In this document: positions 33,771 to 42,505 of the stretch, piece by piece
Position numbering within the stretch: position 1 is the stretch's first letter
How the letters are laid out: each line of letters opens with the position of its first letter
Source: Mycolicibacterium porcinum
GTDB lineage: Bacteria; Actinomycetota; Actinomycetes; Mycobacteriales; Mycobacteriaceae
Assembly (NCBI GenBank): GCA_002086835.1
Contig: MVIG01000009.1
Span: forward strand, 62,001-126,000
Reading direction: 5' to 3'
Length of the DNA: 64,000 nt
Notes under the pieces: model-generated
The model's database searches: none
What the model was told of the DNA's origin: nothing
The model's input: only the letters and a program-made list of their open reading frames with translations
Translations under genes and position numbers: made by a program

Positions 33771-34931
33771 GTGAGCGACCTGTCCAGCAAGAGCAAGTCG
33801 GAGCCGCTCGGCGGTGCGGCAGCTATCGGCGCCGAGGTGCGGCCGACGGTCAAACCAGTCCAGATCTGGGCTGTCGTCGGCGGGGCATTGCTGGCACTGC
33901 AGCTGTACGTGTGGATCAGCTGGATCACCGGACCCTATTTCGAACGCGTGCCCGGCGGCATCCATGAGCCGCCGCTCTACATGAAAATCCCCCTGATCGC
34001 GAATGCGGTCGTGCTGTGGGTCGGCCTGCCGTTCGCCATCTGGTGGTTCTTCATCAGGCCTTGGCGTCGTGAACGCCGAATCACGCTGGACGGCATGCTT
34101 TTTCTGTCAATGGGCCTGATGTTCTTCCAGGATCCGCTGCTGAATTACTTCAACACCTGGTGCACGTACAACACGTGGTCGTTCAACCGGGGCTCGTGGT
34201 CGTCGAACATCCCGGGCTGGGTCTCCCCCGAGGAACCCGGCCGTCAGGTCGCCGAGCCCTTGCTGACGAACGTTCCCGGTTATGCCTACGGCGTCCTGTT
34301 GATCACCATCGCCGGCTGCTGGCTGATGCGCAAGATCAAGAACCGCTGGCCGCACATCAGCAACCTGAGGTTGATCCTGGCGACCTACGCGATGGCATTC
34401 GTCTTCGATTTCGTGATGGAAGCCCTGGTCATGCTGCCGATCGGGTTCTACACCTACCCGGGCGCGATCCGGTCGGTGTCCTTCAATGCCGGCACCTACT
34501 ACCAGTGGCCGATCTACGAGGGGCTGATGTGGGGCGGCGTTCAGGCGGCCCTATGCTGTCTGCGCTTCTTCACCGACGATCGCGGCCGCACCGTCGTCGA
34601 ACGTGGAATCGACCGGGTGCGAGGTGGTTTCGTCAAGCAGCAGTTGGTCCGCTTCCTGGCCGTCTTCGCCGGTGTCAGCGCGTGTTTCTTCTTCCTCTAC
34701 AACGTGCCCGCCCAGTGGATCGGAATGCACTCTGATCCCTGGCCCGAGGACCACATGAAGCGGTCCTACCTCACAGGTGGCATCTGTGGTGACGGCACGG
34801 ATATCCCCTGTCCCAACCCGGTGCTGCCGATACCCACCAAACGGTCGGGCTTCATCAACACCGACGGCAAGCTGGTCCTACCAGAAGGCGCACAGCTGCC
34901 GACGGTAGTGCCGTTGATGCCGGAGAACTGA
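33771..34931 (+). CDS. Spirocyclase AveC-like membrane protein, 386 aa
   Basis: Integral membrane protein with about 6-7 hydrophobic segments. It resembles the AveC family, whose founder forms the spiroketal of avermectin in Streptomyces; many mycobacterial homologues have no known role. Visible marks are the FQDPLLNYFNTWCTYN and YFxWPIYEG-like (YYQWPIYEGLMW) segments and a C-terminal extracytoplasmic tail with CGDGTDIPCPNP. GTG 33771 follows AAGGAGG, an excellent ribosome site. It is divergent from tetR. It may modify or transport an isoprenoid or steroid-like compound. Confidence 0.75.
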   Translation: MSDLSSKSKSEPLGGAAAIGAEVRPTVKPVQIWAVVGGALLALQLYVWISWITGPYFERVPGGIHEPPLYMKIPLIANAVVLWVGLPFAIWWFFIRPWRRERRITLDGMLFLSMGLMFFQDPLLNYFNTWCTYNTWSFNRGSWSSNIPGWVSPEEPGRQVAEPLLTNVPGYAYGVLLITIAGCWLMRKIKNRWPHISNLRLILATYAMAFVFDFVMEALVMLPIGFYTYPGAIRSVSFNAGTYYQWPIYEGLMWGGVQAALCCLRFFTDDRGRTVVERGIDRVRGGFVKQQLVRFLAVFAGVSACFFFLYNVPAQWIGMHSDPWPEDHMKRSYLTGGICGDGTDIPCPNPVLPIPTKRSGFINTDGKLVLPEGAQLPTVVPLMPEN

Positions 34932-34967
34932 CGCCGAGAGGCGTTCAACTCCCGGCGCACGGGGAAG

Positions 34968-35414
34968 TCAGCGGCGTCCCGGTCCGCACGCGGCGTCGCC
35001 GCGGCCCGCCTTGCGTAACAGTGCCTTGAGCTGTCGCTGTTCGGTAGGCGTCAGGCGGTCCAGCACGCGCTGATCGGCGATGTGGACGGCGTCCTCGGCG
35101 CGGGCGAGCAAGGTCCGGCCTGCCTTGGTGAGTTCGGCGGGCAGGGCCTTACCCGCGGTCGCGGCGTCGGGGCGGCGCACGGCACCTGCGGCTTCCAGGC
35201 GATGCAGCAGCTGGTTGGTCGCCTGTGCGCTGACGTTGGTGACGCGGGCCAGCTCGGCGCTGGTGAGTCCGGGATTCAGCGAGATGATCCGTAGACAGAC
35301 GAACTCAGGCAGCCCGAGCCCGAGTGGGGTGAGGACCGCCGCCACCTCGGGACGCAGCGTCGCGGCCACCCGGTGCAGCAGGTATCCCAGCGGCTCACTG
35401 TCGGCGACGCTCAT
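34968..35414 (-). CDS. MarR-family regulator, 148 aa
   Basis: Compact MarR fold with FVCLRIISLNPGLTSAELARVTNVSAQATNQLLHRLEAAGAV for the DNA-binding core and a degenerate wing. ATG 35414 has GAGGA upstream; ATG 35429 is possible. It is convergent with the AveC-like gene and divergent from the Gly-rich PadR-like gene, with a perfect 8-bp inverted repeat between them. Confidence 0.88.
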   Translation of the reverse strand: MSVADSEPLGYLLHRVAATLRPEVAAVLTPLGLGLPEFVCLRIISLNPGLTSAELARVTNVSAQATNQLLHRLEAAGAVRRPDAATAGKALPAELTKAGRTLLARAEDAVHIADQRVLDRLTPTEQRQLKALLRKAGRGDAACGPGRR

Positions 35415-35528
35415 AGCTGGCATCCTCACATGCGCAGCCGCCGTCGACCATCCAGATGAGTCACCCGGTTTCGCCCACAGCTCAACCAGTTCTCAGCCAG
35501 ATCTCATTGAATTGGTCCGTACTCGAGC

Positions 35529-35547
35529 GTATCAAGGAACTTGATAC
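35529..35547. promoter_or_regulatory. Perfect palindrome, candidate MarR operator
   Basis: GTATCAAG-GAA-CTTGATAC has 8-bp arms without mismatch. It lies 57 bp before the PadR-like start and 115 bp before the marR start. The left arm is identical to the half-site at 26825-26832 beside the other marR gene. Confidence 0.65.
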
Positions 35548-35603
35548 ACCTGTCGGGCCGCGTTCCTGCGGTCCGGTTGAAACCTGGAAAAAGGATGTGT
35601 GAC

Positions 35604-36215
35604 ATGGGTTTTGGAGGATTCTTCGGCGGCTTCGGTCCGGCCGGATTCGGTGGCGGTAACTGCGGCCCCGAGGGCCAGGGCGGGTTCGGCCCCGGCGCGT
35701 TCGGTGGAGGCTTCGGCGGCGGTTTCGGCGGTCCCGGGTTCGGTAAAGGCTTCGGTCCGGGCTTCGCGCTCAAGCGTGCGGCCGTCGGCACCGCGGCACT
35801 GTTGCTCGACGGCCCTGCCACGGCCGAACAGATCGTCGAGCGCACCACGGAGGCCACGGGCGGTGCGTTCACACCGCCGCAGGACATCGTCGAACTCGCC
35901 ATCGCCGCACTGTCCGGCCGCGGCGTGGTCACCGTCTCCGATGGCGTCGCCACGCTGACCGAATTCGGCACCCAGCTGCTGGCCTGGCGCGGTGTCACCA
36001 GCGAGACCGCGCATGCGTTCCTCGGCAAGGCGGGCAAGTTCGCGGACGTCATCAAGATCCGCACCGGTCTGCACGAGGTCGCGGGGTTGGCCCGCACCAT
36101 CGCGTTCACCGGAACGGACGAGCAGAAGGCCAAGCTCACCGAGGTGCGGACCAATCTGCTCGCCGCGATCACCGAGGCGAAGAAGGCCTTGCACGGAGTG
36201 CTGGCCGAAAGCTGA
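35604..36215 (+). CDS. PadR-like protein with Gly/Phe-rich N-terminal tail, 203 aa
   Basis: Residues 1-55 are almost only Gly, Phe and Pro (repeats of GGFG). From ~58 a winged-helix-like region follows (RAAVGTAALLLDGPATAEQIVERTTEATGG, then SGRGVVTVSDGVATLTEFG), as in PadR regulators, and a helical C-terminus. The Gly-rich tail resembles tails seen on some actinobacterial PadR proteins. The ATG at 35604 has AAAAAGGA upstream; an earlier frame start lacks one. It may be an autoregulated transcription factor under the adjacent MarR-type site. Confidence 0.7.
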   Translation: MGFGGFFGGFGPAGFGGGNCGPEGQGGFGPGAFGGGFGGGFGGPGFGKGFGPGFALKRAAVGTAALLLDGPATAEQIVERTTEATGGAFTPPQDIVELAIAALSGRGVVTVSDGVATLTEFGTQLLAWRGVTSETAHAFLGKAGKFADVIKIRTGLHEVAGLARTIAFTGTDEQKAKLTEVRTNLLAAITEAKKALHGVLAES

Positions 36216-36222
36216 AAATCCG

Positions 36223-36285
36223 CGCCGAGACTACGGTTTGTGGCCCGAAATCCGGCAAATCACGCCAGAAACCGTAGTCTCGGCG
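36223..36285. terminator. Long perfect hairpin between convergent genes
   Basis: CGCCGAGACTACGGTTT (36223-36239) and its exact reverse complement (36269-36285) flank a 29-base loop. It lies between the PadR-like stop and the glcD-like stop and should work in both directions. No U-tract follows. Confidence 0.75.
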
Positions 36286-37662
36286 TCAGGAACGCAGTAC
36301 CGCACCAGGATTGAGGATGCCCTGCGGGTCCAGGGCGTCCTTGATCCGGCGGGTCAACACCATCACGTCGTCACCGAGTTGCAGTGGCAGCCAATCTCTT
36401 TTGAGCCGGCCGATGCCGTGCTCGCCGGTGATGGTGCCGCCCATGGCGATCGCCAGTTCCATCACCCGGGCGAACGCCAGCCGGGCCCGCTCACTCATGT
36501 CCGGGTCCTCGGCGTCGAACACCACCACCGGGTGGGTGTTCCCGTCACCGGCGTGGGCGACCACGCAGATCAGCACATCGCAGTCCTCGGCGATGCGCTT
36601 GATGCCGGCCACCAGTTCCGGCAGGTCGGGAATGGGCACCGTGACGTCCTCGAGGTAGAACGTGCCCAGCTGCATCAGGGCCAGACCCACCAGGCGACGG
36701 GCGGCGGTGAACGCGGCGCCCTCCTCGACGTCGTCGGTGGCGTAAACCTCGGTGGCCCCGGATTTCTCGCAGGCCTCGACGATGTGGGCGATCTCCTCCG
36801 CGGCGGCACCCGGTGCGTCGGATTGCACCAGCAGCATCGCCTCTGCCGAGCGGTCCAGGCCCATGCGGCGGTAGTCCTCGACCGCGTTGATGGTGGCGTG
36901 GTCCATGAGCTCCAACATGGCCGGCCGCACCTTGTCGGTGATGGCGACCACCGCGTCGGCGGCGTCCTGCACCGAGCCGAACAATGCGACCGCCGTCGAG
37001 GCCGGCGGCTGCGCCGGGATCAGCCGCAGCGTGAGTTCGGTGATCACCCCGAGGATGCCTTCGGAACCGACGAACAGTTTCGTCAACGACAGGCCGGCAA
37101 CGTCTTTCAGGCGTGGGCCGCCCAATCGGACCGCGGTGCCGTCGGCCAGCACCACCTGCATGCCGAGCACGTAATCACTGGTGACGCCGTACTTCACACA
37201 GCACAACCCGCCGGCGTTGGTCGCCGCGTTCCCGCCGATCGAGGAGATCTCGACCGAGCCGGGGTCGGGCGGGTACCACAGACCGTGCTCGGCTGCCGCC
37301 TTCTTCACCTCGGAGTTGATCAGGCCGGGTTGCACCACCGCGGTGCGGCTCGCGGTGTCGATCCGGATGTCGCGCATCCGTTCGGTGCTGAGGATGATGC
37401 CGCCGTCGACCCCGTTGGCGCCGCCGGCAAGGCCGGACCCCGCACCCCGGGGCACCACGGGCACCCGGCGGGCGCTGGCCCAGCGCAGCACTGCCTGCAC
37501 GTCCTCGGTGCTGCCGGCCCGCACCACCGCCCGGGCTCGTCCAGCCTCAGGGTCGAGCGCCGCGTCGCGGCGATAGCCCTCGATCACGGCGGGGTCGGTG
37601 ATCACCGCATGGTCGGGCAGTTCGGCCGCCAGCGCGGCGAGCTCGGCGTCCGGGGTGGACAT
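36286..37662 (-). CDS. FAD-linked oxidase (GlcD/D-lactate dehydrogenase-like), 458 aa
   Basis: VAO/PCMH flavoprotein: the FAD domain includes PRGAGSGLAGGAN and the SSIGGNAATNAGG block, and the C-terminal cap ends with the ITGEHGIGRLK motif that is diagnostic of GlcD/D-2-hydroxyacid dehydrogenases. It would oxidise a 2-hydroxyacid to a 2-oxoacid. ATG 37662 starts 2 bp after the LipO-like stop, so it is the last gene of the fadD12-type operon. A fatty or steroid-linked hydroxyacid is as possible as glycolate or lactate. Confidence 0.9.
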   Translation of the reverse strand: MSTPDAELAALAAELPDHAVITDPAVIEGYRRDAALDPEAGRARAVVRAGSTEDVQAVLRWASARRVPVVPRGAGSGLAGGANGVDGGIILSTERMRDIRIDTASRTAVVQPGLINSEVKKAAAEHGLWYPPDPGSVEISSIGGNAATNAGGLCCVKYGVTSDYVLGMQVVLADGTAVRLGGPRLKDVAGLSLTKLFVGSEGILGVITELTLRLIPAQPPASTAVALFGSVQDAADAVVAITDKVRPAMLELMDHATINAVEDYRRMGLDRSAEAMLLVQSDAPGAAAEEIAHIVEACEKSGATEVYATDDVEEGAAFTAARRLVGLALMQLGTFYLEDVTVPIPDLPELVAGIKRIAEDCDVLICVVAHAGDGNTHPVVVFDAEDPDMSERARLAFARVMELAIAMGGTITGEHGIGRLKRDWLPLQLGDDVMVLTRRIKDALDPQGILNPGAVLRS

Positions 37663-37664
37663 CT

Positions 37665-38918
37665 TCAGGAGCTTAGCGAGTCCGCAGGGATATGCGCGGC
37701 CAGTTGGGCCCTGGCCCGCGCCCACGTCAGGAACTCCGCTACGGCATCGGCCGTGTAGTGCCCGCGCGGTGATCCGAAGATGTCGAATGCGTGCTGCGCA
37801 TGCGGGATCTCGGCGTACACCACCGGCGAGTTCGACACCTTGCGCAGTGCGTTGACGAAATCGCGTCCCTCCACCACCGGGATGAGTGAGTCGTTGGTCC
37901 CGTGCAGCACGAAGAACGGTGGCGCATCTGGGTGGACCAGGGTGATGGGTGACGCATCCCGGTATACCTGGTCATTGGTGGCCAGCGGCAGCTTGACGAT
38001 CAGCCGCTCCAGGATCTCCATGAACTCTTCGCGCCCGGGTCCGGTGGTGCTGAACCAGTCGTAGCGGCCGTAGACGGGCACCGCGGCCGCCACCGAGGTG
38101 TCGGCGTCCTCGAAACCCGGCTGCCACTTGGGGTCGTTCGGGGTGAGCGCGGCCAGCGCGGTCAGGTGCCCGCCCGCCGAGCCGCCGGTGATGCACACCG
38201 CATCCGGGTCGCCGCCGTACTCGGCGATGTTGTCCTTCACCCAGGCCAGCGCGCGCTTCACGTCGATGATGTGATTGGGCCACGGGTGGCGCGGGCTGAT
38301 CCGGTAGCCGATCGACACACAGATCCAGCCCTGCTCGGCCAGGTGGCTCATCAGCGGATACGACTGCGGCCGGCGCATCCCGATCATCCACGCCCCACCC
38401 GGAACTTGCAGCAGCACCGGTGCTTTGCCGTCGCGCGGCAGGTCAGGGCGCATCCAGATATCGGCCAGGTTGGCCCGGTGCGGGCCGTAGTGGATGGTCT
38501 TGCGTGCGTAACGACGCCGGCTCATCGCGGTCGTGTACACCTCACCCCGGCGCAGGGGGCGCACCGTCGTGGGGTACTCGTCGGCCAGGGCCTCGTGCAC
38601 GGGATTCTCGAAGTAGGGCCGCGATTGCACGCCGCGCCGATGCACCAGCACCAGCAACGCCCACGAAATGAGCTTGAGCAGCAACGAGATCCGGCCACTC
38701 GTGGTGCGGTAGTCGCCACGGATGCCGCGGCGCAGCGCGTCGAGGGCCGACACGGTGATCACCAGCGGTGCGTTCTCGGACGTCGGCCAGCCGAACGCGA
38801 AGGACTGGACGGTGGTGTAACCCCTGCGTCCGAGCGGTTTCACTGCGTTGGCAGCGTTGAGCAGCTCGACAGCGGCAAGGAGCAGCCGCGTTCTTGGTTC
38901 AGGGTGGCGGTCAGCCAT
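37665..38918 (-). CDS. lipO: LipO-like esterase/lipase, 417 aa
   Basis: Alpha/beta hydrolase with PGGAWMIG as the oxyanion region, the nucleophile in GGSAGGH, an Asp in HGTNDSLIP and a His in HAQHAFD. The ~170-residue N-terminal extension and length match mycobacterial LipO (about 420 residues). It directly follows a FadD12-like ligase, the order of Rv1426c-Rv1427c in M. tuberculosis. It is related to the LipC-like protein at 17999. The start overlaps the ligase stop by 8 bp. Confidence 0.82.
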   Translation of the reverse strand: MADRHPEPRTRLLLAAVELLNAANAVKPLGRRGYTTVQSFAFGWPTSENAPLVITVSALDALRRGIRGDYRTTSGRISLLLKLISWALLVLVHRRGVQSRPYFENPVHEALADEYPTTVRPLRRGEVYTTAMSRRRYARKTIHYGPHRANLADIWMRPDLPRDGKAPVLLQVPGGAWMIGMRRPQSYPLMSHLAEQGWICVSIGYRISPRHPWPNHIIDVKRALAWVKDNIAEYGGDPDAVCITGGSAGGHLTALAALTPNDPKWQPGFEDADTSVAAAVPVYGRYDWFSTTGPGREEFMEILERLIVKLPLATNDQVYRDASPITLVHPDAPPFFVLHGTNDSLIPVVEGRDFVNALRKVSNSPVVYAEIPHAQHAFDIFGSPRGHYTADAVAEFLTWARARAQLAAHIPADSLSS

Positions 38919-40548
38919 TCACCTTCTCCTGGAGTTGGCGACGGTCGATCTTGCCGGTGCTGTTGCGTGGCAGCTCGTCGAGCACAGTGATCTCCCGCGG
39001 CACTTTGTAATTGGCGAGGTTCTCCCGAACATACGCCTTGAGGTCATCGGGGGTGATCCCGCCGGAGAGCACCACGAACGCGACCAGGCGCTGCCCGTAC
39101 TGCGTGTCGTCGACACCGATCACTGCGGCCTCGGCGACCTCGGGATGGCCGGCCAGGATCTTCTCCACCTCGATCGGATACACGTTCTCGCCGCCCGAGA
39201 CAATCATTTCGTCGTCACGGCCCACCACGAACAAGCGGCCCGCGTCATCCAGGTAGCCGACATCGCCCGAGGACATGAAGCCCTCGTGGAAGTCTTTCGT
39301 GGTGCCGGAGGTGTAGCCGTCGAACTGGGTGGAGTTGCGCACGTAGATGGTGCCCACCTCCCCGGTGGGAACCGGCCGGAACTCGCTGTCCAGGATGCGA
39401 ATCTCGGTGCCCTCCGCCGGTTTACCCGCGGTGTCGGGTGCGGCGCGTAGATCGGCCGGTGTCGCGGTGGCGATCATGCCGGCCTCGGTGGCGTTGTAGT
39501 TGTTGTAGATGATGTCGCCGAACCGGTCCATGAAGGCGATGACGACGTCGGGACGCATGCGCGATCCGGATGCCGCGGCGAACCGCAGCGTGCGTCCGTC
39601 GTAGCGGTTCAGTACGTTCTCCGGCAGTTCCATGATCCGGTCGAACATCACCGGCACCACGCACAGGCCCTTGGCCCGGTGCCGGTCGACCAGCTCGAGC
39701 GTGGCCTCGGGATCGAACTTGCGCCGGGTGACGATGGTGCAGGCCATCGACGCCGCGAAGGCCAGCTGGGAGAAACCCCAGGCGTGGAACATCGGCGCCA
39801 CGATCACCACCCGCTCTTCGGTATGCCACGGGGTGCGATCCAGGATCGACTTGAGCACCTCGGGGCCGCCGCCGGAATGCTTGGCGCCCTTGGGGGTTCC
39901 GGTGGTCCCCGAGGTCAGCAGGATCACCTTGCTCTTTTCGTCGGCCCGCCGGGGCTCCTCGCCCCGGTGCTGCTCGACGAGCTTCGCGACGGTGACGTCG
40001 TGGGCGTGGGTGTCGGTCCACGCCAGGATCCGTGCGGTGTTCGGACGCGCGGCAAGCGCTTGATCGAGAGTGCCGGTGAACTCTTCGTCGTAGATGACCG
40101 CGTCGACGGACTCGCGGTCGACCACCTCGGCCAGTGCGGGTGCGGCGAACGAGGTGTTGAGCAACAGCACGTCGGCGCCGATCCGGTTGGCGGCGATCAG
40201 CGACAGCACGAAGCCGCGGTGATTGCGCGCCATGATGCCGAGCACCTTGGGCTCACCACTGGGCAGCGCCTGAAGTCCGGCGGCCAGGGCGTCGGCCTGC
40301 TGGTCCACCTGCTGCCAGGTCAGCGTGCCGAGTTCGTCGACCAGGCCGGGCCGGTTCGGGCAACGCTGTGCCGAGGCCGCGAAACCCGAAGTGACGCTCA
40401 TGTTCTCGCGCGCCATGGCGGCGGCGATGCGCAGGTATTTGTCCGGGCGCATCACCGCCAGGATGCCGGCCCGGCGCATGGTCGCGACCAGGCCGGCGGT
40501 GTCGGTGACCCGGTCCAGCGGTCCCGTCAGCAGATCGAGCGCATTCAC
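38911..40548 (-). CDS. fadD12: Long-chain/steroid acyl-CoA ligase, FadD12-like, 545 aa
   Basis: ANL-superfamily ligase: P-loop LLTSGTTGTPKGAKH, NNYNATEAG, the SSGDVGYLDD motif and the C-terminal catalytic lysine in NSTGKIDRRQL. It would adenylate and thioesterify a carboxylic acid. Gene order with the acyltransferase-like gene upstream and lipO downstream fits Rv1428c-Rv1427c-Rv1426c. A KstR-like box upstream of the first gene suggests induction by cholesterol or similar steroid. Acid substrate not determined. Confidence 0.9.
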   Translation of the reverse strand: MNALDLLTGPLDRVTDTAGLVATMRRAGILAVMRPDKYLRIAAAMARENMSVTSGFAASAQRCPNRPGLVDELGTLTWQQVDQQADALAAGLQALPSGEPKVLGIMARNHRGFVLSLIAANRIGADVLLLNTSFAAPALAEVVDRESVDAVIYDEEFTGTLDQALAARPNTARILAWTDTHAHDVTVAKLVEQHRGEEPRRADEKSKVILLTSGTTGTPKGAKHSGGGPEVLKSILDRTPWHTEERVVIVAPMFHAWGFSQLAFAASMACTIVTRRKFDPEATLELVDRHRAKGLCVVPVMFDRIMELPENVLNRYDGRTLRFAAASGSRMRPDVVIAFMDRFGDIIYNNYNATEAGMIATATPADLRAAPDTAGKPAEGTEIRILDSEFRPVPTGEVGTIYVRNSTQFDGYTSGTTKDFHEGFMSSGDVGYLDDAGRLFVVGRDDEMIVSGGENVYPIEVEKILAGHPEVAEAAVIGVDDTQYGQRLVAFVVLSGGITPDDLKAYVRENLANYKVPREITVLDELPRNSTGKIDRRQLQEKVNG

Positions 40549-40554
40549 CGGCGC

Positions 40555-41364
40555 TCAGCCGATCACCGGGAAGCGGCGCTCTTCGGCCAGCCCGTCCAGC
40601 GCGCGTTGCATGACGCGGCGAACGTGCGCGTCGACCTCGTCGATGTCGGGGTTTTCGCCGAATTCGGCCTCGATGTCGATGGGCGGCAGCGTCTTCATCA
40701 CGATCTTGGACGGCAACGGCACGTTGAGCGGCAGCACCGCCGACAGGCCGAACGGGAAGCCGAACGACACCGGGACGATCTTGGTGCGGGCCATCCGTGC
40801 GATCGGGCCGAGTGCCTTGGCGATCTCGGTGCCGCGAGACAGGAAGAGCTGGGTCTCCTGACCGCCGATGCCGACCATGGGCACGATCGGGACACCGGCG
40901 TTGATCGCAGCCTTGATGTAACCGGTGCGGCCCGCGAAGTCGATCTTGTTCGCCGACAGCGTCGGTCGGTACACGTCGTAGTCACCACCGGGGAACACCA
41001 CGACCACGCCGCCCGAGCGCAGTGCTTCGTCGGCGTTCTCGTGGTTGGCCCGGATGAAGCCGGTCTTCTTGAAGAAGGCCGCGGTCGGGCCGGTCATCAG
41101 CATGTCGTGGCTGAGGGTGTAGACCGGGCGCTCGAATCCGAACTTCTCGTAGAACCCCGTCGCGAACACCGGCACGTCGAGGGCGAACAGGCCGCCGGAA
41201 TGGTTCGACACCACCAGCGCACCGCCGTTGGGGAAGCTGTCCAGCCCGCGGACCTCGGCCCGGTGGTAGCCCTTGATGAGCGGCCGCAGGAAGCCCATGA
41301 CCTTCTCGGTCAGGCCCGGATCCCACTTGGTGATTTCGGACGGGTCGATGTCGGTCGCGGCCAC
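40555..41364 (-). CDS. PlsC-like acyltransferase (Rv1428c-like), 269 aa
   Basis: Lysophospholipid acyltransferase-type fold: the site VVSNHSGGLFALD carries the H-x4-D motif in modified form, and VVVFPGGDYDVYRP is the second conserved block. Mycobacterial homologues are annotated as conserved acyltransferase-like proteins. GTG 41364 follows AGGGGGA; an earlier frame start would cover the KstR-like box. First gene of the operon that continues with fadD12, lipO and the FAD oxidase. Confidence 0.82.
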   Translation of the reverse strand: MAATDIDPSEITKWDPGLTEKVMGFLRPLIKGYHRAEVRGLDSFPNGGALVVSNHSGGLFALDVPVFATGFYEKFGFERPVYTLSHDMLMTGPTAAFFKKTGFIRANHENADEALRSGGVVVVFPGGDYDVYRPTLSANKIDFAGRTGYIKAAINAGVPIVPMVGIGGQETQLFLSRGTEIAKALGPIARMARTKIVPVSFGFPFGLSAVLPLNVPLPSKIVMKTLPPIDIEAEFGENPDIDEVDAHVRRVMQRALDGLAEERRFPVIG

Positions 41365-41384
41365 AGGGTCCCCCTGATGTGGAT

Positions 41385-41398
41385 TGGAACGTGTTCTA
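41385..41398. promoter_or_regulatory. KstR-like box
   Basis: TGGAACGTGTTCTA fits the KstR consensus (T-N2-AAC-N2-GTT-N2-A) at every fixed position; on the gene strand it reads TAGAACACGTTCCA. It lies 21 bp upstream of the acyltransferase start. KstR represses cholesterol-catabolism genes in mycobacteria. Confidence 0.8.
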
Positions 41399-41581
41399 GT
41401 TTTGCTAGTGTACCCAGGTCGAGGCGGAAAAACCCATTTGCTATGTGAGCCCCTCAACCTACTGCCGAGTAGCTGCGGACAATCCTCTCAAAACCACAGG
41501 TCGTGTGCCGTGGCTATGAGATCACCGGATATCTCAGGCGACTTGACCTGAACCGTGGTTGAGGCGCCATCATTGGCCGTC

Positions 41582-42442
41582 ATGGGCCCATTGCCATCTG
41601 ACTCGGGATTCGACCTGCACGGCTACCTCGGCAGAATCGGCTATCGCGGCTCGACGCAACCAGACCTCGAGACCTTGAGGGACATCGTCGCGGCGCACGG
41701 ACGGTCCATCCCGTTCGAGAACCTGGACCCGCTGCTGGGCATCCCGGTGGCCGATCTGAGCGCCGCGGCGCTGTCGGACAAGCTCGTCACCCGGCGGCGC
41801 GGCGGCTACTGCTACGAGCACAACGGACTGCTCGGCTACGCCCTCGACGAGTTGGGCTACGGCGTCGACCGCCTCGCCGGGCGCGTGGTCTGGATGAAGG
41901 AACCCGATGCCCCGTTGCCCGCGCTCACGCACAACGTGCTGGCCGTGACGGTGCCGGGGGAGGCCGGGCGCTACCTGGTCGATGTCGGCTTCGGCGGGCA
42001 GACACTGTCGTCGCCGATCCGGTTGCAGACCGGTGCGGTGCAGCAGACCCGCCACGAGCCGTACCGCCTGCTCGAGTTGCCGACCCGTCACGAGCCCGAG
42101 TACGAGTTGGCCGCACAGGTCCGCGGCGCGTGGCAGCCGCTGTACCGGTTCACCACCGTGCCGCAACCGCGTATCGATCTGGAAGTCGGAAGCTGGTATG
42201 TGTCAACGCATCCCGGCGGGGTCTTCGTCGTCGGGCTGTCCGTGGCACTGGTCACCGACGACGCCAGGATCAACCTGCGCGGCCGGAACCTGGCGATCCA
42301 CAGTCACGGTGAGACCGAACGCATCCGCTTCGACACCGCCGCGCAGGTTCTCGACGCGCTCACCGACCGGTTCGGCATCAACCTGCCCGATCTCGACGGT
42401 GTCGATGTCGAGGCCCGGGTGGCGCAGGTGCTGGACAGCTGA
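41582..42442 (+). CDS. nat: Arylamine N-acetyltransferase, 286 aa
   Basis: NAT catalytic triad is complete: Cys77 (RRGGYCYEHN), His117 (THNVLAV) and Asp134 (VDVGFGG). Acetylates or, in mycobacteria, may use propionyl-CoA with arylamines such as isoniazid. The sequence is very close to M. smegmatis NAT, with the numbering shifted by 7. ATG 41582 is taken; GTG 41555 would add nine residues. In M. tuberculosis nat lies in a cholesterol-ring operon, whereas here it stands alone beside a KstR-controlled operon on the other strand. Confidence 0.96.
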   Translation: MGPLPSDSGFDLHGYLGRIGYRGSTQPDLETLRDIVAAHGRSIPFENLDPLLGIPVADLSAAALSDKLVTRRRGGYCYEHNGLLGYALDELGYGVDRLAGRVVWMKEPDAPLPALTHNVLAVTVPGEAGRYLVDVGFGGQTLSSPIRLQTGAVQQTRHEPYRLLELPTRHEPEYELAAQVRGAWQPLYRFTTVPQPRIDLEVGSWYVSTHPGGVFVVGLSVALVTDDARINLRGRNLAIHSHGETERIRFDTAAQVLDALTDRFGINLPDLDGVDVEARVAQVLDS

Positions 42443-42505
42443 GCCGGTCGGGGCGACCACAGCAGGAAATGTCATGTTCTGCGGCCGGGCGGCCGACCAT
42501 ACTCG

